The notes under the pieces: generated by a model
The model's input: the letters and a program-made list of their open reading frames with translations, nothing else
Told to the model about the DNA's origin: nothing
The model's database searches: none
Shown here: positions 33,951 through 42,066 of the stretch, in pieces
How positions within the stretch are numbered: position 1 is the stretch's first letter
Layout of the letters: every line of letters begins with the position of its first letter
Translations under genes and position numbers: made by a program
From: Flavobacteriaceae bacterium
GTDB taxonomy: Bacteria; Bacteroidota; Bacteroidia; Flavobacteriales; Flavobacteriaceae
DNA: 54,661 nucleotides
Assembly (NCBI GenBank): GCA_002691645.1
Contig: NZIP01000018.1
Span: 1 to 54,661 of the forward strand
Direction of reading: 5' to 3'

Positions 33951-35267
33951 ATGGCTTTACACTGGAAGATCCTAATCGGAATGGGTTTGGGGTTGTTTTT
34001 TGGATTTGGAATGACCTTTGTTCCAAATGGTGTTGAATTGGTAAATGATTGGGTACAACCTTTTGGAACTATTTTCGTGAAATTGCTCAAGCTTATTGCA
34101 ATCCCACTCATATTGGCATCTTTAATCAAGGGTATATCCGATTTAAATGACATTACCAAGTTTAAGACTATTGGTCTTAGAACCTTTCTTACTTATATGG
34201 TGACCACTGTTGTGGCTATCATAATTGGTTTAACTCTTGTCAATCTTATGAATCCAGGTGATGGAATCTCAGATGAAACTGTACAAAACTTAACTGAAGC
34301 ATATGCAGGTTCCAGTGGTGTAGGGGATAAGATATCAGAAGCCAATCGACAGATGAAAGGTGGTCCACTGCAGTTTTTAGTGGACATGATACCTGATAAC
34401 GCATTTAAAGCACTCTCGAACAATGGTCTGATGCTACAGGTGATTTTCTTTACCATTTTATTCGCGATTTCAATGCTGCTAATCGGAGAAAAGGCTGCTC
34501 AGCCATTGAAATCTTTTTTTGACGCTTTGAATGATGTGGTACTGAAGATGGTTGATTTGATCATGCTTTCAGCACCTTATGCCGTATTTGCTTTATTGGC
34601 TAGCGTGGTGGTCAATTCTACAAATCCAGAATTGCTTGTCGCACTCTTGCGTTACGCTTCTGTTTTATTAATGGGTTTAGGTCTCATGATTGTATTTTAT
34701 TTACTCGTGGTCACTTTTATGGTGAAAAAGAATCCATTCTGGTTTTTGAAAAACATAAGTCCAGCGCAGTTATTGGCGTTTTCAACAAGCTCGAGTGCAG
34801 CAACTTTACCTGTGACCATGGAGCGTGTAGAAGAACATCTTGGAGTAGATAAAGAAGTTGCGAGTTTTGTGCTTCCTGTCGGAGCTACAGTTAATATGGA
34901 TGGAACTTCTGTTTATCAGGCAGTTGCAGCTGTGTTTATTACACAGGCTTTGGGCTTTGAAATTACTTTTGCAAATCAACTCACTATTGTTCTAACAGCA
35001 TTATTGGCTTCGATTGGAGCAGCTGCCGTTCCTTCTGCAGGTATGGTGATGCTTGTAATTGTATTGGAATCTATAGGTTTTCCTTCAGATAAATTAGCTG
35101 TTGGACTTGCGCTAATATTCGCTATAGATAGGCCGCTTGATATGTGTCGTACCGTTGTGAATGTTACAGGTGATGCTACAGTATCGCTTCTAGTAGCTAA
35201 GGCTTTAGGTAAACTAGGTGATCCCAATGTTAAAAATTGGGATGATCACTACGACGAGGTTAAATAA
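33951..35267 (+). CDS. Dicarboxylate/amino acid:cation symporter (DAACS family)
   Basis: 438 aa, eight membrane helices plus two hairpin loops of the GltPh/DctA fold. The serine-rich hairpin FSTSSSAATLPVTMERV and the NMDGTSVYQAVAAVF motif in TM7 are present, and the last helix ends RPLDMCRTVVNVTGDAT, whose D and R/N residues bind the amino-acid or dicarboxylate substrate. Sodium- or proton-driven uptake of glutamate, aspartate or C4-dicarboxylates; which one cannot be told. A hairpin (35221-35243) is embedded in the last codons. Confidence 0.92.
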   Translation: MALHWKILIGMGLGLFFGFGMTFVPNGVELVNDWVQPFGTIFVKLLKLIAIPLILASLIKGISDLNDITKFKTIGLRTFLTYMVTTVVAIIIGLTLVNLMNPGDGISDETVQNLTEAYAGSSGVGDKISEANRQMKGGPLQFLVDMIPDNAFKALSNNGLMLQVIFFTILFAISMLLIGEKAAQPLKSFFDALNDVVLKMVDLIMLSAPYAVFALLASVVVNSTNPELLVALLRYASVLLMGLGLMIVFYLLVVTFMVKKNPFWFLKNISPAQLLAFSTSSSAATLPVTMERVEEHLGVDKEVASFVLPVGATVNMDGTSVYQAVAAVFITQALGFEITFANQLTIVLTALLASIGAAAVPSAGMVMLVIVLESIGFPSDKLAVGLALIFAIDRPLDMCRTVVNVTGDATVSLLVAKALGKLGDPNVKNWDDHYDEVK

Positions 35268-35268
35268 T

Positions 35269-35703
35269 TCAATCGAATTCTTCGAGTAAAAACCTTTGAC
35301 GTATTGCGGATGGGGGAATCTCACACTGTTGGTGACGTCCGAAAAGTGTATACCGGTTTACTGCGATAAGATCATAAACGAAGTCTCTAATTTGTCGCGG
35401 AAAAATCTTTAAGATCAGGGCGAAATATTTCCAAGGAGTCAATTCACGAAGCAAATTTAAAATCGCATCTGATTTTAAGAAATAAGCTTGTTCAGGCTGA
35501 ATATAGACAATACTCTCTATTTTATCTGATGAGATATTTCTTTCAGAGAGCAAAGTTTGACCAAGTTTTGTTTGAAGAGGAATGAACCTAAAAAGATCTT
35601 TTCGATCTCTTTTAATAAGCCAATTGACCCAATAATTGCAAAAAACGCAAACTCCGTCATAAATGATGTAATTGTGTTTGTTACTCAAAATAGTAGGTTG
35701 CAT
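35269..35703 (-). CDS. DCC-family (DUF393) thiol-disulfide oxidoreductase-like protein
   Basis: 144 aa. Thioredoxin-like DCC family: YDGVCVFCNYWVNWLIKRD with the conserved D and the CxxC pair at Cys19/Cys22, then FRFIPLQTKLGQ and YRLFGR-type C-terminal NRYTLFGRH. Role unsettled in the family; redox function is inferred from CxxC. It overlaps the mutS2 stop by one base and ends one base from the symporter stop. Confidence 0.88.
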   Translation of the reverse strand: MQPTILSNKHNYIIYDGVCVFCNYWVNWLIKRDRKDLFRFIPLQTKLGQTLLSERNISSDKIESIVYIQPEQAYFLKSDAILNLLRELTPWKYFALILKIFPRQIRDFVYDLIAVNRYTLFGRHQQCEIPPSAIRQRFLLEEFD

Positions 35704-37874
35704 TATTTCTCGCGTTTTACAAATATGAGTTTGTCAACCTGCACTTTTGTTACAAACAACCCGTAATTTACAGATGCAATACCTTTTTCAATATTTTCAA
35801 TTTGACCACTTGCCTTGCCATCCTCTAGTTTTACTGTGTCTCCAACTTTGAGATCGACTTGAACAGGCTTCTTTGGTTTTGACGAAGCGATTTTTTTTGT
35901 TTTTTGCTTTTCCTTTTTAATGTTTTCAGCTTTCACAGCTAATTCTTTAGAAATCTCTTTCTTTTTGTTGAGTTCTGTTTTAGCCTCTTTTGCTGATTTT
36001 TGTTTTTTCTTACTGTTCTCTGTTTCTACAATACGCAACAAGCCACTTATTAGTGGTCTTTTCTTTTGATCAATAAAGAAACGTTCTGCGAGTTCGTCAA
36101 CCTTGCTTCCTAATTGAATCATTCTTTTATGTTGATCGTACATCATTTGGTAATTCTCTAACTTTTCTTTGATTCGAGAATTTAATTTTTCAAGCTTTTT
36201 GCTTTCATCTGTCGCTTTTTGCTCTTGTTCTAAGAGTCTATTTCCAGTTTTTTCAAATTTGGATCTTTCGCGTTGTAACTTGGCGATAGTTGCATCAAAC
36301 CTCACTTTACCGCGTTCAATTTTTTTCTTTGCTTTATTTATGATGCTATAAGGGATACCATTTTTTTGAGCAACCTCAAAGGTAAATGAGCTTCCTGCTT
36401 GACCAACAACTAATTGAAAGGTTGGCTCTAGTGTTTTATTGTCAAACAACATATTAGCGTTACTTGCGTGTTCCAACTCATTTGCTAAGAGCTTTAAGTT
36501 AGAATAATGAGTGGTGATTAGTCCGAATGCTCTTTTTTCATAAAAAACATCTAGAAAGGATTCTGCTAAAGCTCCTCCTAACTCGGGGTCACTACCCGTT
36601 CCAAATTCATCAATTAAAAAAAGTGTTTGTGCATCACATTTTTTTAAGAAATAATTCATGTTTTTTAAACGGTAGGAGTAGGTGCTTAGATGATTTTCTA
36701 TCGATTGATTATCCCCAATATCAGTTAGAATTTTTTGAAAAAAACATATGGTACTTCGCTCGTGCACGGGAATAAGTAAACCTGATTGAATCATCAGTTG
36801 TAGTAAGCCAATTGTTTTTAGGGTAATACTTTTACCACCAGCATTTGGTCCAGAGATAACTATAATCCTATTGTTTTCATTTAGTTTTATGGTTTGAGGC
36901 CAAGTTTTTAACCCTTTTTCTTGATTTTGTTGTAGGAGTAAAGGATGAAAGGCATCTCTCAAATAGAAATCTTTATTTTGATTGATTGATGGGAGAATGG
37001 CATTGATTTCATTGGCATATAACGCTTTTGCTGATGTTAAATCAATATGGGTCAGATATTCTTGATAACTCAAGAGGATATCAGCATAAGGTCTTAGACT
37101 ATCCGTAAGGTTTTTTAAAATCCTCTTAATTTCTTCTTTTTCGTCATAAAGCAAATTTTCCAATTCTCGAATGCTTTTTGCAGTCGTTTCTGGAAGCATA
37201 TAAACGATACTCCCCGTTTTTGAAGATCCTATTACAGTGCCTTGTATTTTTCTTCTATACATTGCTTTTACAGCTAACACTCTCTTATTTTCGACTACAG
37301 ATTCTTTAATATCGTCGAGATAGTCCAAGGCTAAATAATGGTTTAGGGAAGAGCTAAAACTCTGATTAATTTTTTGTCGCACTTGAGATAACGACTTTCG
37401 AATATTAAACAGTTCATCCGAAGCTTTATCCCGTATTTCTCTAAATCGATCAACTATACCATTAATGTCTCTAGGAATACTCGATACAATAGAAAGGTTT
37501 TGAGCTAGATTGAATAGCGTAGGGTAGTAGACTTTGAACTTATTCAGTGCTTTTTGATGTGTAATGACAGTATTACAAAGACTCATTATAGTTCTGAAAC
37601 CCTTAACTTCAATAATTGAATTTTCAATATGCAATAATTGCAGCTCTTTGTTTATGGAGTCAAAACCATGGTTGGGTATAATATTCTCATTGCTAAAGGA
37701 AGATAAATATTCAGATGTTTCAACCAGAGCATTTTGACATTCTTCGAAATTTACAAATACGCTTAACTGCTCAGCGGCTTGTTTCCCGAGTTCAGTAGTG
37801 CAGTATTGTTTGACAATTAATGCAACCTTCCTGAATTCTAAATCATTGATGGTTTTCTCTCTTATAGTAATCAT
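35703..37874 (-). CDS. mutS2: MutS2-like DNA repair ATPase lacking a visible Smr domain
   Basis: 723 aa. MutS2 proteins resolve branched DNA or rescue collided ribosomes, not mismatches. Clamp and lever helices are followed by ISGPNAGGKSITLKTIGLL (Walker A), TLFLIDEFGTGSDPELGGAL (Walker B and signature) and ITTHYSNLKLLA. After the long coiled coil comes a lysine-rich stretch (about 620-670) and a small beta domain, LKVGDTVKLEDGKASGQIENIEKG. Firmicute MutS2 continues into a nuclease Smr domain; here the protein stops without its HGxG motif, so it should lack that nuclease. Confidence 0.9.
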   Translation of the reverse strand: MITIREKTINDLEFRKVALIVKQYCTTELGKQAAEQLSVFVNFEECQNALVETSEYLSSFSNENIIPNHGFDSINKELQLLHIENSIIEVKGFRTIMSLCNTVITHQKALNKFKVYYPTLFNLAQNLSIVSSIPRDINGIVDRFREIRDKASDELFNIRKSLSQVRQKINQSFSSSLNHYLALDYLDDIKESVVENKRVLAVKAMYRRKIQGTVIGSSKTGSIVYMLPETTAKSIRELENLLYDEKEEIKRILKNLTDSLRPYADILLSYQEYLTHIDLTSAKALYANEINAILPSINQNKDFYLRDAFHPLLLQQNQEKGLKTWPQTIKLNENNRIIVISGPNAGGKSITLKTIGLLQLMIQSGLLIPVHERSTICFFQKILTDIGDNQSIENHLSTYSYRLKNMNYFLKKCDAQTLFLIDEFGTGSDPELGGALAESFLDVFYEKRAFGLITTHYSNLKLLANELEHASNANMLFDNKTLEPTFQLVVGQAGSSFTFEVAQKNGIPYSIINKAKKKIERGKVRFDATIAKLQRERSKFEKTGNRLLEQEQKATDESKKLEKLNSRIKEKLENYQMMYDQHKRMIQLGSKVDELAERFFIDQKKRPLISGLLRIVETENSKKKQKSAKEAKTELNKKKEISKELAVKAENIKKEKQKTKKIASSKPKKPVQVDLKVGDTVKLEDGKASGQIENIEKGIASVNYGLFVTKVQVDKLIFVKREK

Positions 37875-37913
37875 AGCATGACTTGCGTTTGCAAAGATAG
37901 CTATATCCCCTAT

Positions 37914-38969
37914 TTAGCTCTTTTCTAATGCGGTAAAATACCCTTGAGCTCCATACCTAACAATATCAGAGGTGAAAATACCAGTATTGTCTTGTACTTC
38001 TTGAATGAGTTGATCAGCCTTCTGCATGCCAAGACCATGGGTATTCAACGAAATAGCAAATGTCTTTGGTCTATTAAACACCCCGCAAAGAGAAGCTACC
38101 TCTTCATTCATTTTAATAAAACGATTTAAATCAGGAAAAGGAATGTGAGAAACAGGATTTTTTAGATGTGTTTCTTTGATTTTATGACATAACAAAAGAT
38201 GAGTGGGGCATGAACCTCTCATCAAAGGTAGTGTTGCAGTACTACCAGGGTGCCCAAGTGAACCTTGACCTTCAATAATGATGTGGTCAAATTTTTGACG
38301 ACTCATTACCTCATCCTCAACTGCTGCGGCTGCATTATCTACTTTGATTGCATCAAGTGGTATTCCTTGACCAGAGATGGTTATGCCAATTTGACCGGTT
38401 GCAACAAATGATGATGAAAAATTGTTTTGAAGTAGTTTTTTATTTAGCAGCAGGCCTGCGGTCATTTTTCCAGAGGCCATATCTGTGCCTACAGTGAGAA
38501 TTCTTTTATTTTTCAGCTCGTTGGCTTTTGCACTTCCAATGGTATATTCTTTTAAAACTTCTCTGACATCCCAAACCGATCCCTTGTTTGTGGGGTTGCT
38601 CAATAAATATGAAAATTTATCAGCTAACTTATCGTGCAACCCATTAACAACTAAAAAGCCAGCTGTCAAGGCGTCTTCAATAGGTTTTGTCCATGTATCT
38701 GGAAGCCGGCCTCCAGATGGTGCAATTCCTAAGATTAGCGCGTTTGCGTGCAATCCTATGGCTTCTTGAAGGTCTGATACAATGGGTATAGACTTGTCAA
38801 TGCCAGTTAATGCTTTCAAGTTTTTTCCTTTGTGATCGGGGTCTATTACGCAACAGATTTCATTAGTGCTAAATCTCAAAATGCCAAGACCCATTTTACC
38901 GTTTTCATGAGTTAGGCTATGTGGCATGTATATTGCTAATCTATGACTAGAATTTAATTTCTTTTTCAT
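37914..38969 (-). CDS. dgcN: D-glutamate N-acetyltransferase-type DUF1611 protein (DgcN)
   Basis: 351 aa DUF1611 protein. N-terminal Rossmann-like part (CCVIDPDHKGKN, ALILGIAPSGGRLP) and a C-terminal P-loop-like domain with GTDMASGKMT at 161-170, VATGQIGITISGQGIPLDAI and IIIEGQGSLGHPG. In the described D-glutamate pathway DgcN acetylates D-glutamate and DgcA epimerises the product to N-acetyl-L-glutamate. The next gene upstream, overlapping by four bases, is a DgcA-type epimerase, which makes the pairing convincing. Confidence 0.8.
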   Translation of the reverse strand: MKKKLNSSHRLAIYMPHSLTHENGKMGLGILRFSTNEICCVIDPDHKGKNLKALTGIDKSIPIVSDLQEAIGLHANALILGIAPSGGRLPDTWTKPIEDALTAGFLVVNGLHDKLADKFSYLLSNPTNKGSVWDVREVLKEYTIGSAKANELKNKRILTVGTDMASGKMTAGLLLNKKLLQNNFSSSFVATGQIGITISGQGIPLDAIKVDNAAAAVEDEVMSRQKFDHIIIEGQGSLGHPGSTATLPLMRGSCPTHLLLCHKIKETHLKNPVSHIPFPDLNRFIKMNEEVASLCGVFNRPKTFAISLNTHGLGMQKADQLIQEVQDNTGIFTSDIVRYGAQGYFTALEKS

Positions 38970-40015
38970 TTTAAAATTGAGCCGTGACCGATGTGATTTT
39001 CAGTCATGGGTAATATCATTCCATTTTTTAATTGCAAACCGGTTGCAATATCTGGTTTCAAATTTAAATGTGAGTCTAAATCAATATGATCAATGATTCC
39101 TGTAAGTGCCGCTCCTGCTCCTATAGAAATTGAACTTTCGCTCATACAACCAATCATGGTCTTTAAATTGTAAGCCCTGGCCGTATTCAGTATTTCTAAA
39201 GCACCTGTGATTCCTCCGCATTTCATGAGTTTTAAATTTACTCCATCAACGCAATGAGCGTAATTTTTAATTTGTGAAGCAAAACGACATGATTCATCGA
39301 CGTAAATCGGCAGCGGTCTTTTTTGGAATAATTCTTCAAGTCTATGCTCGTCTCCTTCTACTAACGGCTGCTCCACATAATCACAATTTCTTTCAGCCAA
39401 CCAGGACATCATTTTTATGGCGTCTTCAACATTCCACCCTCCATTTGCATCAACTCTCAAGCTAATCTTGTTGTTCTTGGCAAAAGGATAAATGGCATTG
39501 TACATATCTTGATCAGCTTCGATGCCGTCAGGGCTTCCTAGTTTTATTTTTAGAGCATGATAAATTCTACCTTTTTCAAATAAAATTTGAACTCTCTCAC
39601 TTGCCTCTTCTGCCGTCATTATTCCAATGGTCATAGATGTTATGCCGTTTGGAGTTGGTAGACCTAATAATCGATGAAGGGGCAGTCTGGCTTGTTTTGC
39701 TAACAAGTCCCATAGTGCAATGTCAAACGCGGCCAAAACACAAGGAGCTAAACAATTTTCAAGGCTAGTTCTGTAATGCCATACCGGATGAGAAAAGTTG
39801 GGGTTTTGTGCAATGTGATCTTGGGCGATTTGTATCGCTGTTTCAATATCTGCCGCACCTTCACTTCCTCCAGGTGCGCCTTCTCCAATCCCTGTATTTC
39901 CATTTTCATCTGAAATTTCAACAAATAAATTAGAAGAACCCGCTCGAACTCCTCTGCTTATTCGCAATGGAAATCTTTTTTCTAAGTAAATTGACTGTAT
40001 ATTGGCTTTAAACAC
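38966..40015 (-). CDS. dgcA: Enolase-superfamily epimerase (dipeptide epimerase / DgcA)
   Basis: 349 aa of the Ala-Glu/muconate-lactonizing subgroup. Catalytic residues are all present: KIK (Lys156, Lys158), metal ligands Asp189 in VDANGGW, Glu215 in VEQPL and Asp240 in YVDES, and Lys262 in LKLMKCGG. Alone it would be called L-Ala-D/L-Glu epimerase of murein recycling; directly coupled to dgcN it more likely epimerises N-acetyl-D-glutamate, and both activities are possible. Start is GTG at 40013-40015. Confidence 0.82.
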   Translation of the reverse strand: MFKANIQSIYLEKRFPLRISRGVRAGSSNLFVEISDENGNTGIGEGAPGGSEGAADIETAIQIAQDHIAQNPNFSHPVWHYRTSLENCLAPCVLAAFDIALWDLLAKQARLPLHRLLGLPTPNGITSMTIGIMTAEEASERVQILFEKGRIYHALKIKLGSPDGIEADQDMYNAIYPFAKNNKISLRVDANGGWNVEDAIKMMSWLAERNCDYVEQPLVEGDEHRLEELFQKRPLPIYVDESCRFASQIKNYAHCVDGVNLKLMKCGGITGALEILNTARAYNLKTMIGCMSESSISIGAGAALTGIIDHIDLDSHLNLKPDIATGLQLKNGMILPMTENHIGHGSILK

Positions 40016-40029
40016 GATGATTAATTTTT
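40002..40029 (+). promoter_or_regulatory. Predicted promoter of ung
   Basis: TTG (40002-40004), 17-base spacer, TAATTTTT (40022-40029, 7/8 match), 10 bases before the ATG. The -33 lies within the beginning of the divergent dgcA. Confidence 0.35.
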
Positions 40030-40039
40030 ACTCCATACA

Positions 40040-40705
40040 ATGTTAAACTATTTTCCATTAGTTTGGAAGAAGGCACTTGAAAATTCTTTTCACTCTAACT
40101 TCCTTTCAGACTTGAATAAAAGGGTTACAGAAGCCTATTCTACAACGAATTGTTATCCAGAAAAGTCAAAGATTTTTAGTGCTTTTAATCACTGTGATCC
40201 AAATGAGGTAAAAGTGGTTATTATTGGTCAAGATCCATATCACCAAAAAGGGCAGGCTAATGGATTGGCTTTTTCAGTTCGTAAAGAGATTTCAAATCCT
40301 CCCTCTCTTCAGAATATTATCAAAGAGGTGAGAAGTCAGTGTGGGTTATGTACGGTTGAATCTGGCGATCTAACGCATTGGGCAAAACAGGGTGTATTGC
40401 TTTTAAATGCCTCATTAAGTGTTGAAGATTCTAAGCCGAACAGTCATCGAAATTTAGGATGGAGTGAATTTACCGAGCAGATTATTGAATACTTGTCTAA
40501 TTCTAAGAAAGAAATCGTATTTCTTTTATGGGGCAGTTTTGCGCACAAAAAAGGAAAAAAAATAGACAACAATAGGCATCTGGTCTTAAAAACGGGTCAT
40601 CCGTCTCCTCTCAGTGCAAGTCGTGGATTTTGGTTTAACAATGATCATTTCAAATTGACTAATTCTTATTTAAAGGAAAAGGGAAAAACCATAATCGAGT
40701 GGTAA
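40040..40705 (+). CDS. ung: Uracil-DNA glycosylase, family 1
   Basis: 221 aa, normal length. Removes uracil from DNA. Water-activating loop IIGQDPYHQKGQANGLAFSV (Asp65), LLLNASLSV uracil-binding strand, and the minor-groove loop GHPSPLSASRGF (His187) are complete. Its TAA abuts the TAA of the convergent SUI1 gene with no spacer. Confidence 0.96.
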   Translation: MLNYFPLVWKKALENSFHSNFLSDLNKRVTEAYSTTNCYPEKSKIFSAFNHCDPNEVKVVIIGQDPYHQKGQANGLAFSVRKEISNPPSLQNIIKEVRSQCGLCTVESGDLTHWAKQGVLLLNASLSVEDSKPNSHRNLGWSEFTEQIIEYLSNSKKEIVFLLWGSFAHKKGKKIDNNRHLVLKTGHPSPLSASRGFWFNNDHFKLTNSYLKEKGKTIIEW

Positions 40706-41044
40706 TTACCCTCCAATACGCTTAACGGTAAAGCCTAAGGAAATCAGATAATCCATGATCTCATCACGCCGGTCTCCTTGAATGACAATACGTTCATTTT
40801 TAAAGGATCCACCAACTTTGAATTTTGATTTTAGAGCACTTGACAAGGCTTTGAAATCTTTTTGAGCTCCTTGATAATTTTCAATTATAGTGTGGGGTTT
40901 ACCTTTTCTTTTTTCATAGATACAGCCTAAAGGAGGTGTATTGTGTATGTAAAATGAAACCGCTTCTGTTTCTTTATTTTCTTTCTGATCTTCTGAGGGT
41001 TGGTGATCAGGAAATAAGGCTTTGAGTTGATCTTGTAGGTCCAT
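40706..41044 (-). CDS. eIF1/SUI1-family translation factor (YciH-like)
   Basis: 112 aa. After a polar N-terminal tail of about 40 residues comes the SUI1 fold: YEKRKGKPHTIIENYQG, LKSKFKVGGSFKNERIVIQGD and IMDYLISLGFTVKRIGG, the last being the family end motif. Bacterial members may check start-codon choice. It follows the IPNS-like gene with a one-base stop/start overlap, so they are one transcript. Confidence 0.9.
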   Translation of the reverse strand: MDLQDQLKALFPDHQPSEDQKENKETEAVSFYIHNTPPLGCIYEKRKGKPHTIIENYQGAQKDFKALSSALKSKFKVGGSFKNERIVIQGDRRDEIMDYLISLGFTVKRIGG

Positions 41045-41982
41045 TATTTTTTAATTAAACCCAGTTCAATAAGACGTTCAGTCAAAAATTCACCAGCAGT
41101 GCAGTCTTCGTAGTGTTTCGGATTATTCTCATCTACACAATTCTCTAGACAGTTTAAAGGCATATGCAATTTTGGATGCATAAAGAAGGGAATAGAATAC
41201 CTGGATTTATTGACAATTTGCTCATTGGGATTAATAACACGGTGTATGGTAGATTTCAATTTATTGTTTGTAAGACGTGATAACATGTCCCCAACATTAA
41301 TCATTAACTCGTCTTTTTCTGCAATGGCATCTATCCAATCCTCATTATTGTTTTTCACTTGTAATCCTTTACCATGTGCACCCATTAAAAGAGTAATGAG
41401 ATTAATATCACCGTGTGCTGCTGCTCGAATGGATTTTTGTTGTTCTTTGAGCACAGGAGGATAGTGCAGTGCTCTGAGTATGGAATTTCCTCCAACTACC
41501 CAATCATCGAAATAGAATTCGTCGAGCTTTAAATGAAGAGCTAGGGCTCTGAGAACCTCTTTAGCCGTCTGCTCTAAACAATCAAAAACCTTTTCACCGC
41601 ATGAATTGAAATTTGCGATTTCAGTCACCTTTATATTTTGAGGGTATTGATTTTTAGGATCGTTAATTTGACCGAAATGCCAGAATTCTTTGAGATCTGC
41701 ACGAGTTTCACCTTTTGCTGTTTCCTTTCCAAAAGAGGTGTATCCTCTCTGTCCACCACCTCCTTCGATTTCGTATTGTTTCTTAACCTTTTCTTTTAGG
41801 CTAAAAAATGATTTGACCACAGAGTAAAGCTCGTCTTTGAGCTCATCATTTAAAAAATGGCCCTTTAGAGCAACAAATCCTATTTGTTCAAAGGCATCGC
41901 CAATTTCTGACACAAACTTTTGTTTTTTAACAGGGTCATTGGAAAGAAACTCATTTAAATCAACTGATGGAACGCTGTTCAT
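41044..41982 (-). CDS. Isopenicillin-N-synthase-like 2-oxoglutarate/Fe(II) oxygenase
   Basis: 312 aa. N-terminal DIOX_N part (VPSVDLNEFL, AFEQIGFVALKGH, FFSLKEKVKKQY) and a 2OG-Fe(II) core with iron ligands His190 and Asp192 (AAAHGDINLITLL) and His247 (STIHRVI), and the 2OG-binding R-x-S at Arg261-Ser263 (SRYSIPFF). Oxidises a small molecule; substrate unknown. Not part of an antibiotic cluster: the neighbours are housekeeping. Coupled to the downstream SUI1 gene. Confidence 0.88.
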   Translation of the reverse strand: MNSVPSVDLNEFLSNDPVKKQKFVSEIGDAFEQIGFVALKGHFLNDELKDELYSVVKSFFSLKEKVKKQYEIEGGGGQRGYTSFGKETAKGETRADLKEFWHFGQINDPKNQYPQNIKVTEIANFNSCGEKVFDCLEQTAKEVLRALALHLKLDEFYFDDWVVGGNSILRALHYPPVLKEQQKSIRAAAHGDINLITLLMGAHGKGLQVKNNNEDWIDAIAEKDELMINVGDMLSRLTNNKLKSTIHRVINPNEQIVNKSRYSIPFFMHPKLHMPLNCLENCVDENNPKHYEDCTAGEFLTERLIELGLIKK

Positions 41983-42066
41983 TTGCTGTGTAATTTTTTC
42001 ATTGCGAAATTAAGGATAAAACCATGTACTTTAATTACCTTCAACCAATGTAATACCTTTCGTTCG

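Noticed and set aside
35221-35243. Hairpin ATCCCAAT/ATTGGGAT at the end of the symporter gene
   Set aside because: Lies inside coding sequence and has no T-tract; kept only as a note, could be chance.
41983-42066. 28-residue N-terminal extension of the second E1
   Set aside because: Opens with TTG directly at the divergent oxygenase start, has no family similarity, and ATG 42067 begins the conserved region.
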